Shown here: one piece after another, positions 1-8,743 of the stretch
Layout of the letters: each line of letters begins with the position of its first letter
Numbering within the stretch: position 1 is the first letter of the stretch
Assembly (NCBI RefSeq): GCF_015291645.1
Contig: NZ_CP030055.1
Coordinates: 7,276,501 to 7,340,500 of the forward strand
DNA length: 64,000 nt
From: Bradyrhizobium sp. CCBAU 53340
GTDB taxonomy: Bacteria > Pseudomonadota > Alphaproteobacteria > Rhizobiales > Xanthobacteraceae
Reading direction: 5' to 3'
Program-made: the position numbers and the translations under genes
Notes under the pieces: generated by a model
The model's input: only the letters and a program-made list of their open reading frames with translations
What the model was told of the DNA's origin: nothing
Database searches by the model: none

Positions 1-50
1 GGCCCGCTTTGCTGCGGGCCATTTCCGTGTCGGGCCATTTCCGTGTCGGG
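1..50 (-). terminator. Hairpin and tandem 16-mer beyond the tRNA relic
   Basis: Bases 1-20 form an inverted repeat (GGCCCGC, 6-nt loop, GCGGGCC) followed by ATTT. A 16-base unit is then repeated in tandem at 15-30 and 31-46. The stem and the bases after it match the perfect terminator at 6712-6740 beyond the intact tRNA. It is therefore probably the duplicated terminator of the tRNA copy at 68-140. The window edge cuts its far side, so the complete stem cannot be judged. Confidence 0.5.
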
Positions 51-67
51 ACCAGTCGGTCCGAATT

Positions 68-140
68 CAGTTGCGGATAGGATTTGAACCTATGACCTTC
101 AGCTCTTGACCCCGGCGAGCTACTGGGCTGCTCCAGCGAC
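68..140 (-). pseudogene. Decayed initiator tRNA-Met copy
   Basis: Read on the minus strand, this matches the intact initiator tRNA-Met at 6768-6844 through the D arm and T arm. The 5' acceptor strand is lost. The 3' acceptor side is two bases shorter and has no CCA. The anticodon stem no longer pairs (CCGGG against GCTGA) and the CAT anticodon is gone. The similarity continues past the 3' end into the downstream hairpin, so this is a segmental duplicate that decayed rather than a functional tRNA for another amino acid. Confidence 0.8.
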
Positions 141-146
141 AAGCCT

Positions 147-689
147 TTACGTCTCCACCCCACCGTCTCGCTCGGCGATCCACAGCGTAAAGGACGTCTG
201 CGCGTCGCCAACTTCGACAACGCGCGTTCCGTGCATGAGGACGCCGAGACCGTGCTCTTCATCCCACGTGCACCCAAATTCATACCCGACGTATGAAATG
301 CCGTCCTTCAGCATCTGGAGCGCATGCACATTGTGAAGCCCGATCAATTGGCGAAAGTCCTCGCTCGACGATACGTCGGGCATCAACGCTTCGCGGTCCG
401 CCCCCTCATAACCATAGAGTCGTTGAAGCCTGGGATACTCAGCCAGAAGACCCTCCAGAACGGCTGATGCCAGCTCGGCTTCATGATCGAGCAACCACTG
501 GACGCTGGTACGGTCTTGCTCGGTCGGTGGGGATTCGTCGCGGTCAGGCGCGTAAATTGTCACCACGCCGTCGGACGGACTATCTGAACTGATCGAGCCA
601 TAGGGGCCATTGCGCGTTTGATAGCCCGCCCAACTGAGGAGTTGCGCTTTTGCCGTCCAGAAAGATCCGTCCCGCTGAAAATCGAGCAT
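147..689 (-). CDS. Hypothetical protein, DUF6985-like
   Basis: The 180-residue protein has no signal peptide or membrane segment. It is acidic, with a Trp-rich N-terminus. Its C-terminal half contains the string WDEEHGLGVLMHG followed by VVEVG, which recalls the DUF6985 family of uncharacterised soluble proteins. That match is from memory and is tentative. The gene stands alone beside the tRNA relic, 107 bp from the cyclase gene, and its codon choice looks less GC-biased than its neighbours. This would fit acquisition next to a tRNA site. No function can be assigned. Confidence 0.6.
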   Translation of the reverse strand: MLDFQRDGSFWTAKAQLLSWAGYQTRNGPYGSISSDSPSDGVVTIYAPDRDESPPTEQDRTSVQWLLDHEAELASAVLEGLLAEYPRLQRLYGYEGADREALMPDVSSSEDFRQLIGLHNVHALQMLKDGISYVGYEFGCTWDEEHGLGVLMHGTRVVEVGDAQTSFTLWIAERDGGVET

Positions 690-796
690 ATTCTATTCCT
701 ACCCCAACCGTCGGCATTTCAGGCTCATACAGCATCGCCACGACTTCAGGTAGCTAAATTGGCCGACCGCGACCCGCGCAGCACCACGCTTGGTTG

Positions 797-1573
797 CTAC
801 CCCTCCAAAATCGCGACCGCTCTTGTCCATCCCGCCGAGGCGCGCTCGATCTTCACGGGGAAGCATGACACCTTGAAGCCTGATGGCGGCAGCAGCTCGA
901 GATTGTGCAGCTTCTCGAGATGGCAATAGCCGATATGGCGGCCGGCCTTGTGGCCTTCCCAGATCAGGCTGGCGTCCTTCGTCTCGGCGTATTTCTTCGC
1001 GGTGTGGACGAACGGCGCGTCCCAGCTCCAGCCGTCGATGCCGGTCAGGCGCACACCGCGCTCGAGCAGGTACATGGTTGCTTCATAGCCCATACCGCAG
1101 CCCGAGGTGACGTAGTCCTGCCGGCCATATTTGGCGCCGGCGCTGGTGTTCACCACGACGATCTCGAGCGGCTTCAGCTCATGGCCGATGCGCTTGAGCT
1201 CGGCCTCGACGTCTTTGGCCGTCGCGACATAGCCGTCCGGCAAATGCCGGAAGTCGAGCTTCACGCCGGGCTGGAAGCACCATTCCAGCGGCACCTCGTC
1301 GATGGTCCAGGACCGCTCGCCGCGATTCATGGTCGGGTGAAAATGCCAGGGTGCGTCGAGATGCGTGCCGTTATGGGTGGAGAGGCTGACCTGCTCCACC
1401 GCCCAGCCCTGGCCATCAGGCAGATCCTCGGCCTTCAGCCCGTCGAAGAACTGCAGCATGCGCGGCAGGCCCTGCTGGTGATTGATGTACTGGATCGTCG
1501 GATGATTGCCGGGCGGATCGGCCGGCACGTCGTTTTGCAGCGGGACGGAGATGTCGATCAGCTTGCTCGTCAT
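797..1573 (-). CDS. Cyclase-family (kynurenine formamidase-like) metal hydrolase
   Basis: The 258-residue cytosolic protein belongs to the cyclase superfamily (PF04199), which includes kynurenine formamidases and isatin hydrolases. The diagnostic metal-binding HxGTHxD motif is present as HNGTHLD at residues 67-73, with a second His-rich stretch (WHFHP) just after it. It lies 42 bp downstream of the FAH-family gene on the same strand, so the two are probably cotranscribed. Both families cleave C-N or C-C bonds in ring-cleavage products, which suggests a short degradative branch. The substrate cannot be read from sequence. Confidence 0.85.
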   Translation of the reverse strand: MTSKLIDISVPLQNDVPADPPGNHPTIQYINHQQGLPRMLQFFDGLKAEDLPDGQGWAVEQVSLSTHNGTHLDAPWHFHPTMNRGERSWTIDEVPLEWCFQPGVKLDFRHLPDGYVATAKDVEAELKRIGHELKPLEIVVVNTSAGAKYGRQDYVTSGCGMGYEATMYLLERGVRLTGIDGWSWDAPFVHTAKKYAETKDASLIWEGHKAGRHIGYCHLEKLHNLELLPPSGFKVSCFPVKIERASAGWTRAVAILEG

Positions 1574-1615
1574 GGCGCTTCCTCGTTGATTGTTCTCGTT
1601 GGCGGCCGTCAGGCT

Positions 1616-2605
1616 TCAGGCGTCTTGCCGCTCGACGCGGTTCTTCAAGGTACCGATCTTCTCGACCTCGAGCTCGATCGTATCGCTATGCTCGAGAAAC
1701 CAGCCGAGCTCGAGGCCGCAACCATTGCCGACCGTGCCCGAGCCGATGAATTCGCCGGGCATCAGCGTCTCGTCCTGGGTGACGTGAGCGATGATCTCCT
1801 CGAAGGAGAACAGCATGCCCTCGCTCACGCCTTTCGAGCGGGTCTCGCCGTTGACCCGCGCTTCCATCTTCAGACGATAGGGATCGCCGATCTCGTCCGG
1901 CGTCACGATCCAGGGGCCCATCACGTTGCCGCCGTCAAAACTCTTGCCCTTGGCCGGGCCGAGCCGTCCCTCCATCTCGATGCGCTGTGCGTCGCGCGCG
2001 GAGAAATCGTTGAAGATGGTGTAGCCGAAGATGTGATCCCCGGCCTTCGCGGCCGAGATGTTGGCGCCCTTGTTCCTGGTGATGATCCCGAATTCGAGCT
2101 CGTAATCCATGACCTTGCTGTAGCGCGGCCATTTCACCGTGGTGTTGGTGCCGCGGACGCTGAAGCGGTTGGTGATGTAGAAGATCGGCTGCTTGCGATA
2201 GACCTCGGGCAATTCGCCGAGCGGCTCGGCGTCGATGCGCGCCAATTCCGCCATGTCGCCCCTGGCGCGCGCGGCGAGCTTCCGCTGCCCGCGCGGCGCC
2301 TGCAGAATGTGCAGCGGAAACGACATGCCGTCGCGCATTTGCCGGGGCTCCGGTACCGGCGCGAGGATGTCGACGGCGCCGACCGCCACCGACAGCGTTG
2401 CGTCCTGGCCGTGCTTGTCGAGCAAGGCCGCCGCCCGGTCGAGCGCGCGCGGCCCGGCGTCGATCAGCGCCAGCATCGAGCCGAAGGCTGGATCGGCTCC
2501 GCCATCCCGCGCGGCGGCGGCAGCGAGATCAAAGACCTGGCTATCATTGGTGTGGACGGCGCCGATCTTCTCCTGACCGGCTGATCTGAATGTTGCGAGC
2601 TTCAC
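1616..2605 (-). CDS. Fumarylacetoacetate hydrolase family protein
   Basis: The protein has 329 residues if translation starts at the GTG ending at 2605, 8 bp after AAGGGG. A GTG three codons upstream is the alternative, and longer readings have no support. The C-terminal FAH domain shows the metal-site residues in YELEFG and the following FNDFSARD segment, with the conserved GSGTVGNGCG loop near the end. The family hydrolyses or hydrates diketo acids from aromatic catabolism. The gene is upstream of the cyclase gene, and both diverge from the ABC importer at 2694, which suggests that importer supplies their substrate. Confidence 0.85.
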   Translation of the reverse strand: MKLATFRSAGQEKIGAVHTNDSQVFDLAAAAARDGGADPAFGSMLALIDAGPRALDRAAALLDKHGQDATLSVAVGAVDILAPVPEPRQMRDGMSFPLHILQAPRGQRKLAARARGDMAELARIDAEPLGELPEVYRKQPIFYITNRFSVRGTNTTVKWPRYSKVMDYELEFGIITRNKGANISAAKAGDHIFGYTIFNDFSARDAQRIEMEGRLGPAKGKSFDGGNVMGPWIVTPDEIGDPYRLKMEARVNGETRSKGVSEGMLFSFEEIIAHVTQDETLMPGEFIGSGTVGNGCGLELGWFLEHSDTIELEVEKIGTLKNRVERQDA

Positions 2606-2693
2606 CTTGGGCACCCCTTGCTCTCGTTTCAAATATATGATCAGATAAAATATCGATAAACAAGACCGAAAAATACAAATTGGGGAGAGCGCG
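2606..2693. promoter_or_regulatory. Divergent promoter region with AT-rich palindromes
   Basis: This 88-bp gap separates the FAH/cyclase pair from the ABC importer operon and must hold both promoters. It is much more AT-rich than its surroundings and contains the palindromes TGATCA (2638-2643) and TATCGATA (2651-2658). The importer operon encodes a GntR/FCD regulator, which makes this the obvious operator location. The operator assignment is an inference. Confidence 0.45.
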
Positions 2694-3641
2694 GTGAGGC
2701 GAACGCAGATGAAGGCGATCTTGGCGGCGGGTCTCGTGCTCGGGGCGTCTGTTGCCGCGACCGCACCAGCGCTGGCGCAAGCCAAAATCCAGATCGGCTG
2801 CACGGCGACCTCCGACTGCGCTTCGGCCATGGTCGCGGTCGACGAAGGCATCTTCAGAAAGCACGGGCTCGACGTCGAGATGACGCCGATCGCGATCAAC
2901 TCCAACATCCCGGCGGCGATCCTGTCGAACTCGATTCAGATCGGCGGCCCCACCTCCACCGTCTTCCTCCAGGCCGTCGACGGCGGCCTCGACCTCGTCG
3001 CGATCGCCGGCGCATCGGTCATGAACCCGACCTCGAACACTGCGATCGCCGCCTTCGTCCGCAACGGCATCATCATCAAGGATCCCAAGGATTTCATCGG
3101 CAAGAAGGTCGGCGCGCCCGGCCTCAACGCCTTTCTCCATGTGCTGTTCGTGAAGTGGCTGGTGGAAAAAGGGGTCGATCCCAAAAGCGTCAATTTCGTC
3201 GAAGTCACCTTCCCGACCATGGCCGACATCATCAAATCCGGCGGCGTCGATGCCGTGCTCACCGCCGAGCCGTTCGTCACCCGCATGACCAATGCGGGGC
3301 TCGGCTCGGTCGGCGCGCGCTACGGCGCCGAGCTCGGCCGCACCGATCCGATCATCTTCTATGCGGCGTCGCGCGACTGGGCGGAGAAGAACGCGGCGAC
3401 GGTGAAGAAATTCCGCGAAGCCATCGCGGAGGGCGCCGCGATCGTCAACAGCGATCGCGAGAAGGCTTCCGCCGCGATCGCCAGGTTCACCAAGCAGCCG
3501 CTTGACCTGGTCAAGGCGACGCCGCCGAACCAGTCCGAGCCGAACCTCAAGGCAGAAAACCTCAGCTGGTGGATCGACGTGATGTCGTCGCAGAAGATGC
3601 TGCAATCGAAGCTCGACACCGCGAAACTGGTGCTGAACTAA
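2694..3641 (+). CDS. ABC transporter periplasmic binding protein (NMT1/SsuA-type)
   Basis: The 315-residue protein starts at a GTG 4 bp after GGGGAGAG; an ATG at 2709 lies too far from that site. It has a signal peptide (hydrophobic core, then APALAQA) and a mature NMT1/THI5-like fold typical of nitrate, sulfonate, taurine or pyrimidine-precursor importers. Conserved landmarks are the GCTATSDCASAMVAVDEGIF start and the later KKVGAPG segment. It is the first gene of a run with a regulator, an ATPase and two permeases. Its ligand is unknown; the adjacent FAH and cyclase genes point to an aromatic or cyclic acid. Confidence 0.88.
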   Translation: MRRTQMKAILAAGLVLGASVAATAPALAQAKIQIGCTATSDCASAMVAVDEGIFRKHGLDVEMTPIAINSNIPAAILSNSIQIGGPTSTVFLQAVDGGLDLVAIAGASVMNPTSNTAIAAFVRNGIIIKDPKDFIGKKVGAPGLNAFLHVLFVKWLVEKGVDPKSVNFVEVTFPTMADIIKSGGVDAVLTAEPFVTRMTNAGLGSVGARYGAELGRTDPIIFYAASRDWAEKNAATVKKFREAIAEGAAIVNSDREKASAAIARFTKQPLDLVKATPPNQSEPNLKAENLSWWIDVMSSQKMLQSKLDTAKLVLN

Positions 3642-3654
3642 AAGGACAAGGACG

Positions 3655-4359
3655 ATGCCTGCTCCCGAACGCTCTCTCGAACGCCCACCGGCCGAGGCCG
3701 GCACCTTGAGCGAGCGCGCCGCAAACCTGATCGAGCAGGACATCCTGGCCGGCGATCTCGCGCCGGGATCGCGGCTCGGCATCGTCGATCTCGTGCAGCG
3801 CTACGAGATCGGCGCCACGCCGCTGCGTGAAGGCCTGTCGCGGCTGATGTCTCGCGGCCTGATCGTCGGCATCGGCCAGCGCGGCTTTCGCGTCGCCGAG
3901 GTCAGTCGCGAGGATCTCGCCGACATCACCTGCATGCGGACGGCGGTCGAGATCGAGGCGGTCAGGCTCGCCATCCTTCATGGCGATGTCGCCTGGGAGG
4001 CCGGCATCGTCAGCGCGCTACATCAGATGCGCCGGCATATCGAGCGCACCGGCAACGAATTCCGCGAGGGCGCGGCTGATTTCGACCGGCTGCACAAGGG
4101 CTTTCACACTGCGCTGCTCGCCGCCTGCGGCTCACGGCGCATGCTGGCCGCCCATTCCGACCTCTACGACCAGGCCTATCGCTACCGCCGCGTGATGATG
4201 GGGGCCATCGACAGCGGCGAGGGGTTCATCCGGAGCCATCAGATGCTCGCCGACCAGGTGCTCGCCCGCGACGTGGCCGCCGCACAGAAAACGCTGGCGG
4301 CGCATCTGCACTCGACCATCGATTTCGTCTATCCGCCTGACAGCGGGGAGCAATCATGA
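3655..4359 (+). CDS. GntR-family transcriptional regulator, FCD subfamily
   Basis: The 234-residue protein has an N-terminal winged helix with the GntR pattern (LSERAANLIEQDI, then GATPLREGLSRL, residues about 17-85) and an all-helical FCD effector domain in the rest. It lies 13 bp after the binding-protein gene, and its stop overlaps the ATPase start (ATGA). The regulator is thus translated inside the transporter operon rather than from its own promoter. Members of this subfamily usually repress nearby catabolic genes until a carboxylate ligand binds. Control of the 2606-2693 region is the likely role. Confidence 0.9.
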   Translation: MPAPERSLERPPAEAGTLSERAANLIEQDILAGDLAPGSRLGIVDLVQRYEIGATPLREGLSRLMSRGLIVGIGQRGFRVAEVSREDLADITCMRTAVEIEAVRLAILHGDVAWEAGIVSALHQMRRHIERTGNEFREGAADFDRLHKGFHTALLAACGSRRMLAAHSDLYDQAYRYRRVMMGAIDSGEGFIRSHQMLADQVLARDVAAAQKTLAAHLHSTIDFVYPPDSGEQS

Positions 4360-5162
4360 GCGTCGTTGCCAGGCTCGACGAGGCGCGCGCCGCGCGGCGG
4401 CAAAAAGCGCTGATCGCGTTCAACGCCGCGACGCTGCGGCTCGGCGGCAAGACCATCATCGAGAATCTCGACCTCGAGGTGCGGCCGGGCGAATTCCTCT
4501 GCATCGTCGGCGCCTCCGGCTGCGGCAAGACCACGGCGCTGCGGCTCGCCGCGGGACTCTATCGCCCGACCAGCGGCGCCGTGACCTTCGACGGCGAGGT
4601 GATCACCGAGCCGCGCCGCGAGGTCGCGATCGTGTTCCAGGATTACGGCAAGGCACTGCTGCCGTGGCGGACCGCGGCCGGAAACATCTCGCTGGCGCTG
4701 GAAGCCTCGCATGTGCCGGCGCGCGAGCGCGGCGCGCGCATCGAGGCGCTGCTGCGCAAGGTCGGCTTGCCCGGCCATGCCGACAAATATCCGACGGAAA
4801 TGTCGGGCGGCATGCAGCAGCGCCTGCAGATCGCGCGCTGCCTTGCGCAGGAGCCGACGACACTGCTGATGGACGAGCCGTTCGGCGCGCTGGATGCGAT
4901 GACGCGCCAGGGCCTGCAGGACGAGGTGCTGTCGCTGACGCAAGCGAGCCAGACGACGGTGGTCTTCGTGACCCACGATCTCGACGAGGCGATCTATCTC
5001 GGCGACCGCGTCGTCGGCCTGCTGCCGCATCCGGGCCGGATCGGGATCGCGCTCGATGTCGATCTGCCGCGTCCACGCGACCAGCTCGCCACCCGCGAGC
5101 ATCCGGAATTCCTGCGGCTGCGCCGGCAATTGTTCGACTTCATCAAGGGATGCGAACATTGA
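4356..5162 (+). CDS. ABC transporter ATP-binding protein (NitT/TauT type)
   Basis: The 268-residue cytoplasmic ATPase has Walker A GASGCGKTT (about residues 52-60), Q-loop FQDYGKALLPW, signature MSGGMQQRLQIARCL and Walker B LLMDEPFGALD followed by a VTHD switch histidine. The sequence resembles SsuB/TauB ATPases. Its start overlaps the GntR stop by 4 bp and its stop overlaps the first permease gene, so the genes are translationally coupled. It energises import of the ligand bound by the protein at 2694. Confidence 0.92.
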   Translation: MSVVARLDEARAARRQKALIAFNAATLRLGGKTIIENLDLEVRPGEFLCIVGASGCGKTTALRLAAGLYRPTSGAVTFDGEVITEPRREVAIVFQDYGKALLPWRTAAGNISLALEASHVPARERGARIEALLRKVGLPGHADKYPTEMSGGMQQRLQIARCLAQEPTTLLMDEPFGALDAMTRQGLQDEVLSLTQASQTTVVFVTHDLDEAIYLGDRVVGLLPHPGRIGIALDVDLPRPRDQLATREHPEFLRLRRQLFDFIKGCEH

Positions 5163-5923
5163 GCCTCGATCGCACGAGGCCCTTGCTGTTGCCGCTGGCG
5201 CTGATGCTGGCGTTCGAGATCTGGGCGCGCCTCACTCATTTACAAAGCGACAGCCTGGCCCCGCCGAGCGCGATCCTCGCGGCACTGGCCGCGGCTCTTG
5301 CCGATCTCTCTATACCGATCGCGACCCGCGACACGCTGTTCGCTGCCTTTGCAGGCCTTGGGATCGGCAGCGCCATCGGGCTTGCGCTCGGCATTGCCTT
5401 CGGCATCTCGCGTCCGTTCGACCGGCTGATGGAGGTGACGGTCGAGGCGATCCGTCCGATTCCCTCGATCGCGCTCTTGCCGATTGCGCTGATCGCGCTC
5501 GGCTTCGGCTATCGGATGGAGATCGTGATCGTGGCGTTCGCCTGCGTCTGGCCGATGCTGATCATGACGCGCAGCGCGGTGCGCAGCATCGAGCCGCGCT
5601 TGATGGAGGTGTCGCGCGCGCTGCGGCTGAGCGCGCCGCAACGAATTACGAAGATCGTGATCCCGGCGGCACTGCCGCGGATCTTTGTCGCCTTCCGCCT
5701 GTCGGCCGGCATCGCCCTGATCGTCGCCGTCACCGTCGAGATCGCCATCAATCCGATTGGCTTAGGAGCCGGCATCATGCTGGCGCAGCAGGCGCTGCGG
5801 GCCGACCTGATGCTGGCCTATCTGGTGTGGATCGGCGTGATCGGCTACGCGCTGAACATCCTAATGATCGCGGCCCAGCGCCGCCTGTTCGGCCGCGCCG
5901 CGCTCGCCGGAGACAATCCATGA
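5150..5923 (+). CDS. ABC transporter permease 1
   Basis: The protein has 257 residues from the ATG at 5150. AAGGGA ends exactly at that ATG, so the TTG at 5159, 8 bp after it, is a credible alternative start three codons later. It is a BPD_transp_1 permease with about six hydrophobic helices. The cytoplasmic EAA loop is visible around VSRALRLSAPQRITKIVIPA. It overlaps the ATPase gene upstream and the second permease gene downstream by a few bases. The two permeases differ in sequence and probably form a heterodimeric channel. Confidence 0.88.
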   Translation: MRTLSLDRTRPLLLPLALMLAFEIWARLTHLQSDSLAPPSAILAALAAALADLSIPIATRDTLFAAFAGLGIGSAIGLALGIAFGISRPFDRLMEVTVEAIRPIPSIALLPIALIALGFGYRMEIVIVAFACVWPMLIMTRSAVRSIEPRLMEVSRALRLSAPQRITKIVIPAALPRIFVAFRLSAGIALIVAVTVEIAINPIGLGAGIMLAQQALRADLMLAYLVWIGVIGYALNILMIAAQRRLFGRAALAGDNP

Positions 5924-6687
5924 ACCGCGCAGCGATCTTCTGGCGTGTCGCCAGCATCCTGGTCGCTGCCGGCTTCATCGCGGCGTGGCAGCTCGTCGCC
6001 AATCTGAAACTGGTGTCGCCGGTGTTCCTGCCCGGTCCTGACAAGGCCTGGGCCGCGCTGTTGCGCGGTTTTTCGAGCGGCGATCTTGCAAGCAAGCTGA
6101 TCGGCACGCTCGAGCACATGGCCTATGGCTGGCTCGCCGCCTCGATCGCCGGCATTGCGCTCGGCGCGCTGATCGGCTCGTCGAGGCTGATGCGGGCCTA
6201 TGTCGCGCCGTCGCTGGAGTTCCTGCGGCCGCTGCCGGTGTCGGCGATCATCCCGGTCGCGATCGCGATGCTCGGGCTGACGCAAGGCATGGCGCTGTTC
6301 GTGATCGCCTTCGGCGCGATCTGGCCGATCATACTGGCAACCATTCACGGCTTTGCCGCGGTCGAGCCCCGGCTCTACGAGGTCGCCCGCGCGCTGCAGA
6401 TGCCGCGCGCCGCAATCATCGGCAAGATCGCCCTGCCCTCGGCCTTGCCTGATATTCTCGCCGGCATGCGGCTCAGCCTGACGGTCGCGCTGATCCTGTC
6501 GGTGGTCTGCGAGATCCTGGCCGGCCTCGACGGCCTTGGTCAGTGGGTGCTGCTCTCGGCACGCGCGTTCCGATCCGCCGACCTGTTCGCCGGCGTCATC
6601 CTGCTCGGTGCGACCGGATATTTGACGTCGATCGCGGTGTCGCTCGTCGAGCAGCGACTGCTCGCCTGGCAGACTGCAGCGAGGTAG
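5920..6687 (+). CDS. ABC transporter permease 2
   Basis: The 255-residue BPD_transp_1 permease starts at an ATG overlapping the stop of permease 1 (ATGA). It begins with a membrane helix (VASILVAAGFIAAWQLV), and its EAA loop is seen at VARALQMPRAAIIGKIALPS. Its helices and loop spacing parallel permease 1, but identity is low, so this is an old duplication. It is the last gene of the importer operon and ends 24 bp before the strong hairpin at 6712-6740. Most NitT/TauT-type importers use one permease gene. Confidence 0.88.
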   Translation: MNRAAIFWRVASILVAAGFIAAWQLVANLKLVSPVFLPGPDKAWAALLRGFSSGDLASKLIGTLEHMAYGWLAASIAGIALGALIGSSRLMRAYVAPSLEFLRPLPVSAIIPVAIAMLGLTQGMALFVIAFGAIWPIILATIHGFAAVEPRLYEVARALQMPRAAIIGKIALPSALPDILAGMRLSLTVALILSVVCEILAGLDGLGQWVLLSARAFRSADLFAGVILLGATGYLTSIAVSLVEQRLLAWQTAAR

Positions 6688-6711
6688 CGCGGCGGATCAC
6701 ATCGCCAAACA

Positions 6712-6740
6712 AAAATGGCCCGCGTGATGCGGGCCATTTT
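6712..6740. terminator. Bidirectional rho-independent terminator
   Basis: A perfect 12-bp stem runs from AAAATGGCCCGC (6712-6723) to GCGGGCCATTTT (6729-6740) around a 5-base loop. The stem is flanked by A on one side and T on the other, so it can end transcription in both directions. It would serve the importer operon on the plus strand and the tRNA on the minus strand. Confidence 0.85.
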
Positions 6741-6767
6741 CGTATCGGAACCGGTAAAGTCCGAATT

Positions 6768-6844
<77 letters not shown>

Positions 6845-7154
6845 TTAAACACTTGCGCGCCTTCGTAAAAATGCCGGGGACGGTGGATTGAGTGCCGACG
6901 CTGTTCGCGTGGCTTGCTTCTCCCGTCCCGAAGGCTTCCCTGGAAGGCAACCCCGGGCCAAGGCCCGTCGGGTGCGGGGCGTATGTACCAACCCGGGCTG
7001 GCTTTGGAAAGGGCTGCGGGGACGTTTTTTTCGACTTTATGACAGGCCGTAGCCACGGATTCCGGCCGGTTTGCCCTGCACTTGCCAGAAGTTCCGCAAA
7101 GCGCCAGCTTGCGGCAACAAAACAGCGGGGAAACGCCTGATGGGGAGGAGCGCC
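6845..7154. other. Intergenic region, no gene seen
   Basis: These 310 bp separate the minus-strand tRNA from the aldehyde dehydrogenase gene and must hold both promoters. I see no convincing coding frame, RNA gene or member of the repeat families found elsewhere here. There are short GC-rich imperfect inverted repeats around 6945-7000 with no evident role. Confidence 0.5.
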
Positions 7155-8615
7155 ATGGACAAGTCCCTGGACGAGAGTGTGGACCGCCGCCCCCTGGCGG
7201 GCGCCCCGCTGGCCGCGCTCACCGACAGCTTTCAGGCCATGGTCGCGCGCTCGCGGGCCGAGGAGCCGGCCGATTGCGCCCTCAGGCTCGACCGGCTGGC
7301 GCGCTTGCGCGCCGTGGTCGCCGAGAATGAGGAGCGCTTCCGGCAGGCGATCTCGGCCGATTTCGGTCACCGCTCGGCGGTCGAGACCACCATTGCCGAG
7401 ACGATGATGGTGTTCTCGGAAATCCGGCATGCGACGAAGCATCTTAAGACCTGGATGGCGCCGCAGCGTGTCGCGACCGCGCTGCAATTCCTTCCCGCGC
7501 GCAACCGGCTGATCCCGCAGCCGCTCGGCGTCGTCGGCATCATCGCGCCCTGGAATTATCCGCTGCAGCTCACGCTCGCGCCTGCGATCGGCGCCATCGC
7601 CGCCGGTAACCGCATCATCATCAAGCCGAGCGAGCTGGTGCCGCACTTTTCCGCGCTATTGAGGGAAACGGTGGCGCAACAGTTCGATGCGACGGAGCTG
7701 CTCGTCACCGGCATCGAGGACGAAGTCTCAAAGGGTTTCGCACACCTGCCGTTCGATCATCTCGTGTTCACCGGCTCGACCCGGGTCGGGCGGCTGGTCG
7801 CGGAGGCCGCGGGGCGCAATCTCACGCCTGTGACGCTCGAGCTCGGCGGCAAATCGCCCGCGATCATCGATGCATCAGCCGATCTCGACGAGGCCGCCGA
7901 GCGCATCGCCTATGGCAAGCTGCTCAATGCCGGGCAGACCTGCATCGCGCCGGATTATGTGCTGGTGCCGGAACGTTCGCTGCAGGCCTTCGCCGAGAAG
8001 GTGCGCGCGCAGATGCGGCGCATGTTCGGTGCCGATCCCGCCAACAAGGATTACACCTCGATCATTTCCGACCGCCATTATGCGCGGCTCGAAGGCCTGG
8101 TTGCGGATGCAGCCCAACGCGGGGCAAAGATCCTGCAGCCGGCGAAGACTGATGATCCCAACTGGAAGGCGCACCGCAAGTTTCCGCCGACGCTGATCCT
8201 CAGTGCCACTGAAGACATGGCGGTGATGCAGGAGGAGATTTTTGGCCCGGTGCTGCCGGTGCTCGGTTATCGCGAGCCGGCGGAAGCGATCGCCTTCATC
8301 AACCGCCGCGACCGGCCGCTTGCACTGTACTGGTTCGGCACGAACCGCGACGCGCGCGAGGCGGTGCTGGCGCGCACCACCTCCGGCGGCGTCACCATCA
8401 ACGACTGCCTGTTTCACTTCGCGCAAATCAACCAGCCGATGGGCGGCGTCGGCGCTTCGGGCACCGGCGCCTATCACGGCGAATGGGGCTTCCGCTCCTT
8501 CAGCAAGCTGAAGCCGGTGTTCTACCGCTCCAAGTTCAATCGCCTTGCCGATCTCTATCCGCCCTATGGCGGCAGAATCGCGCGGCTGGAGAAGATGATG
8601 CGGTTCATGTCGTAG
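7155..8615 (+). CDS. Aldehyde dehydrogenase, coniferyl-aldehyde dehydrogenase-like
   Basis: The protein has 486 residues from the ATG at 7155, which follows GGGGAGGAG at 7142-7150 with 4-bp spacing; an ATG at 7140 would place that site inside the gene. The ALDH active site is complete: TLELGGKSP holds the general-base Glu, and GQTCIAPDY holds the nucleophilic Cys. An early APWNYPLQL marks the NAD(P)-binding region. The length and the missing N-terminal extension fit the class 3 / coniferyl-aldehyde group, which oxidises aromatic or long-chain aldehydes. An alcohol-oxidising GMC enzyme is encoded next, so the pair could turn an alcohol into an acid. Confidence 0.9.
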   Translation: MDKSLDESVDRRPLAGAPLAALTDSFQAMVARSRAEEPADCALRLDRLARLRAVVAENEERFRQAISADFGHRSAVETTIAETMMVFSEIRHATKHLKTWMAPQRVATALQFLPARNRLIPQPLGVVGIIAPWNYPLQLTLAPAIGAIAAGNRIIIKPSELVPHFSALLRETVAQQFDATELLVTGIEDEVSKGFAHLPFDHLVFTGSTRVGRLVAEAAGRNLTPVTLELGGKSPAIIDASADLDEAAERIAYGKLLNAGQTCIAPDYVLVPERSLQAFAEKVRAQMRRMFGADPANKDYTSIISDRHYARLEGLVADAAQRGAKILQPAKTDDPNWKAHRKFPPTLILSATEDMAVMQEEIFGPVLPVLGYREPAEAIAFINRRDRPLALYWFGTNRDAREAVLARTTSGGVTINDCLFHFAQINQPMGGVGASGTGAYHGEWGFRSFSKLKPVFYRSKFNRLADLYPPYGGRIARLEKMMRFMS

Positions 8616-8628
8616 GGGCTACAAACAC

Positions 8629-8708
8629 CGTCATTGCGAGCGCAGCGAAGCAATCCAGAATCCCTCCACGGCGGCAGCCTGGATTGCTTCGCTTCGCTCG
8701 CAATGACG
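8629..8708. repeat. Palindromic repeat family A, copy 1
   Basis: The inverted arms CGTCATTGCGAG...CAATCCAG and CTGGATTGCTTCG...CGCAATGACG enclose a short variable centre. The same arms recur at 15849-15927, 23451-23537 and 28033-28113. The element ends 35 bp before the GTG start of the GMC oxidoreductase and so would lie in its leader if the mRNA begins upstream. Confidence 0.85.
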
Positions 8709-8743
8709 ACAACAACAAAGAACTCTCGTGGGGGGAAACATCA

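Noticed and set aside
68..140. A functional tRNA with anticodon CAA
   Set aside because: The anticodon loop reads GTCAAGA, but neither the anticodon stem nor the acceptor stem pairs, and the CCA is missing. It is a relic.
905..2584. A 559-residue open frame on the plus strand
   Set aside because: It runs opposite the cyclase and FAH-family genes, both of which have full catalytic motifs. High GC creates such long antisense frames. It has no recognisable domain or ribosome-binding site.
5056..5919. An upstream extension of permease 2
   Set aside because: The open frame is longer, but the Arg-rich sequence overlaps the ATPase and permease 1 in another frame. The ATGA overlap at 5920 is the proper start.
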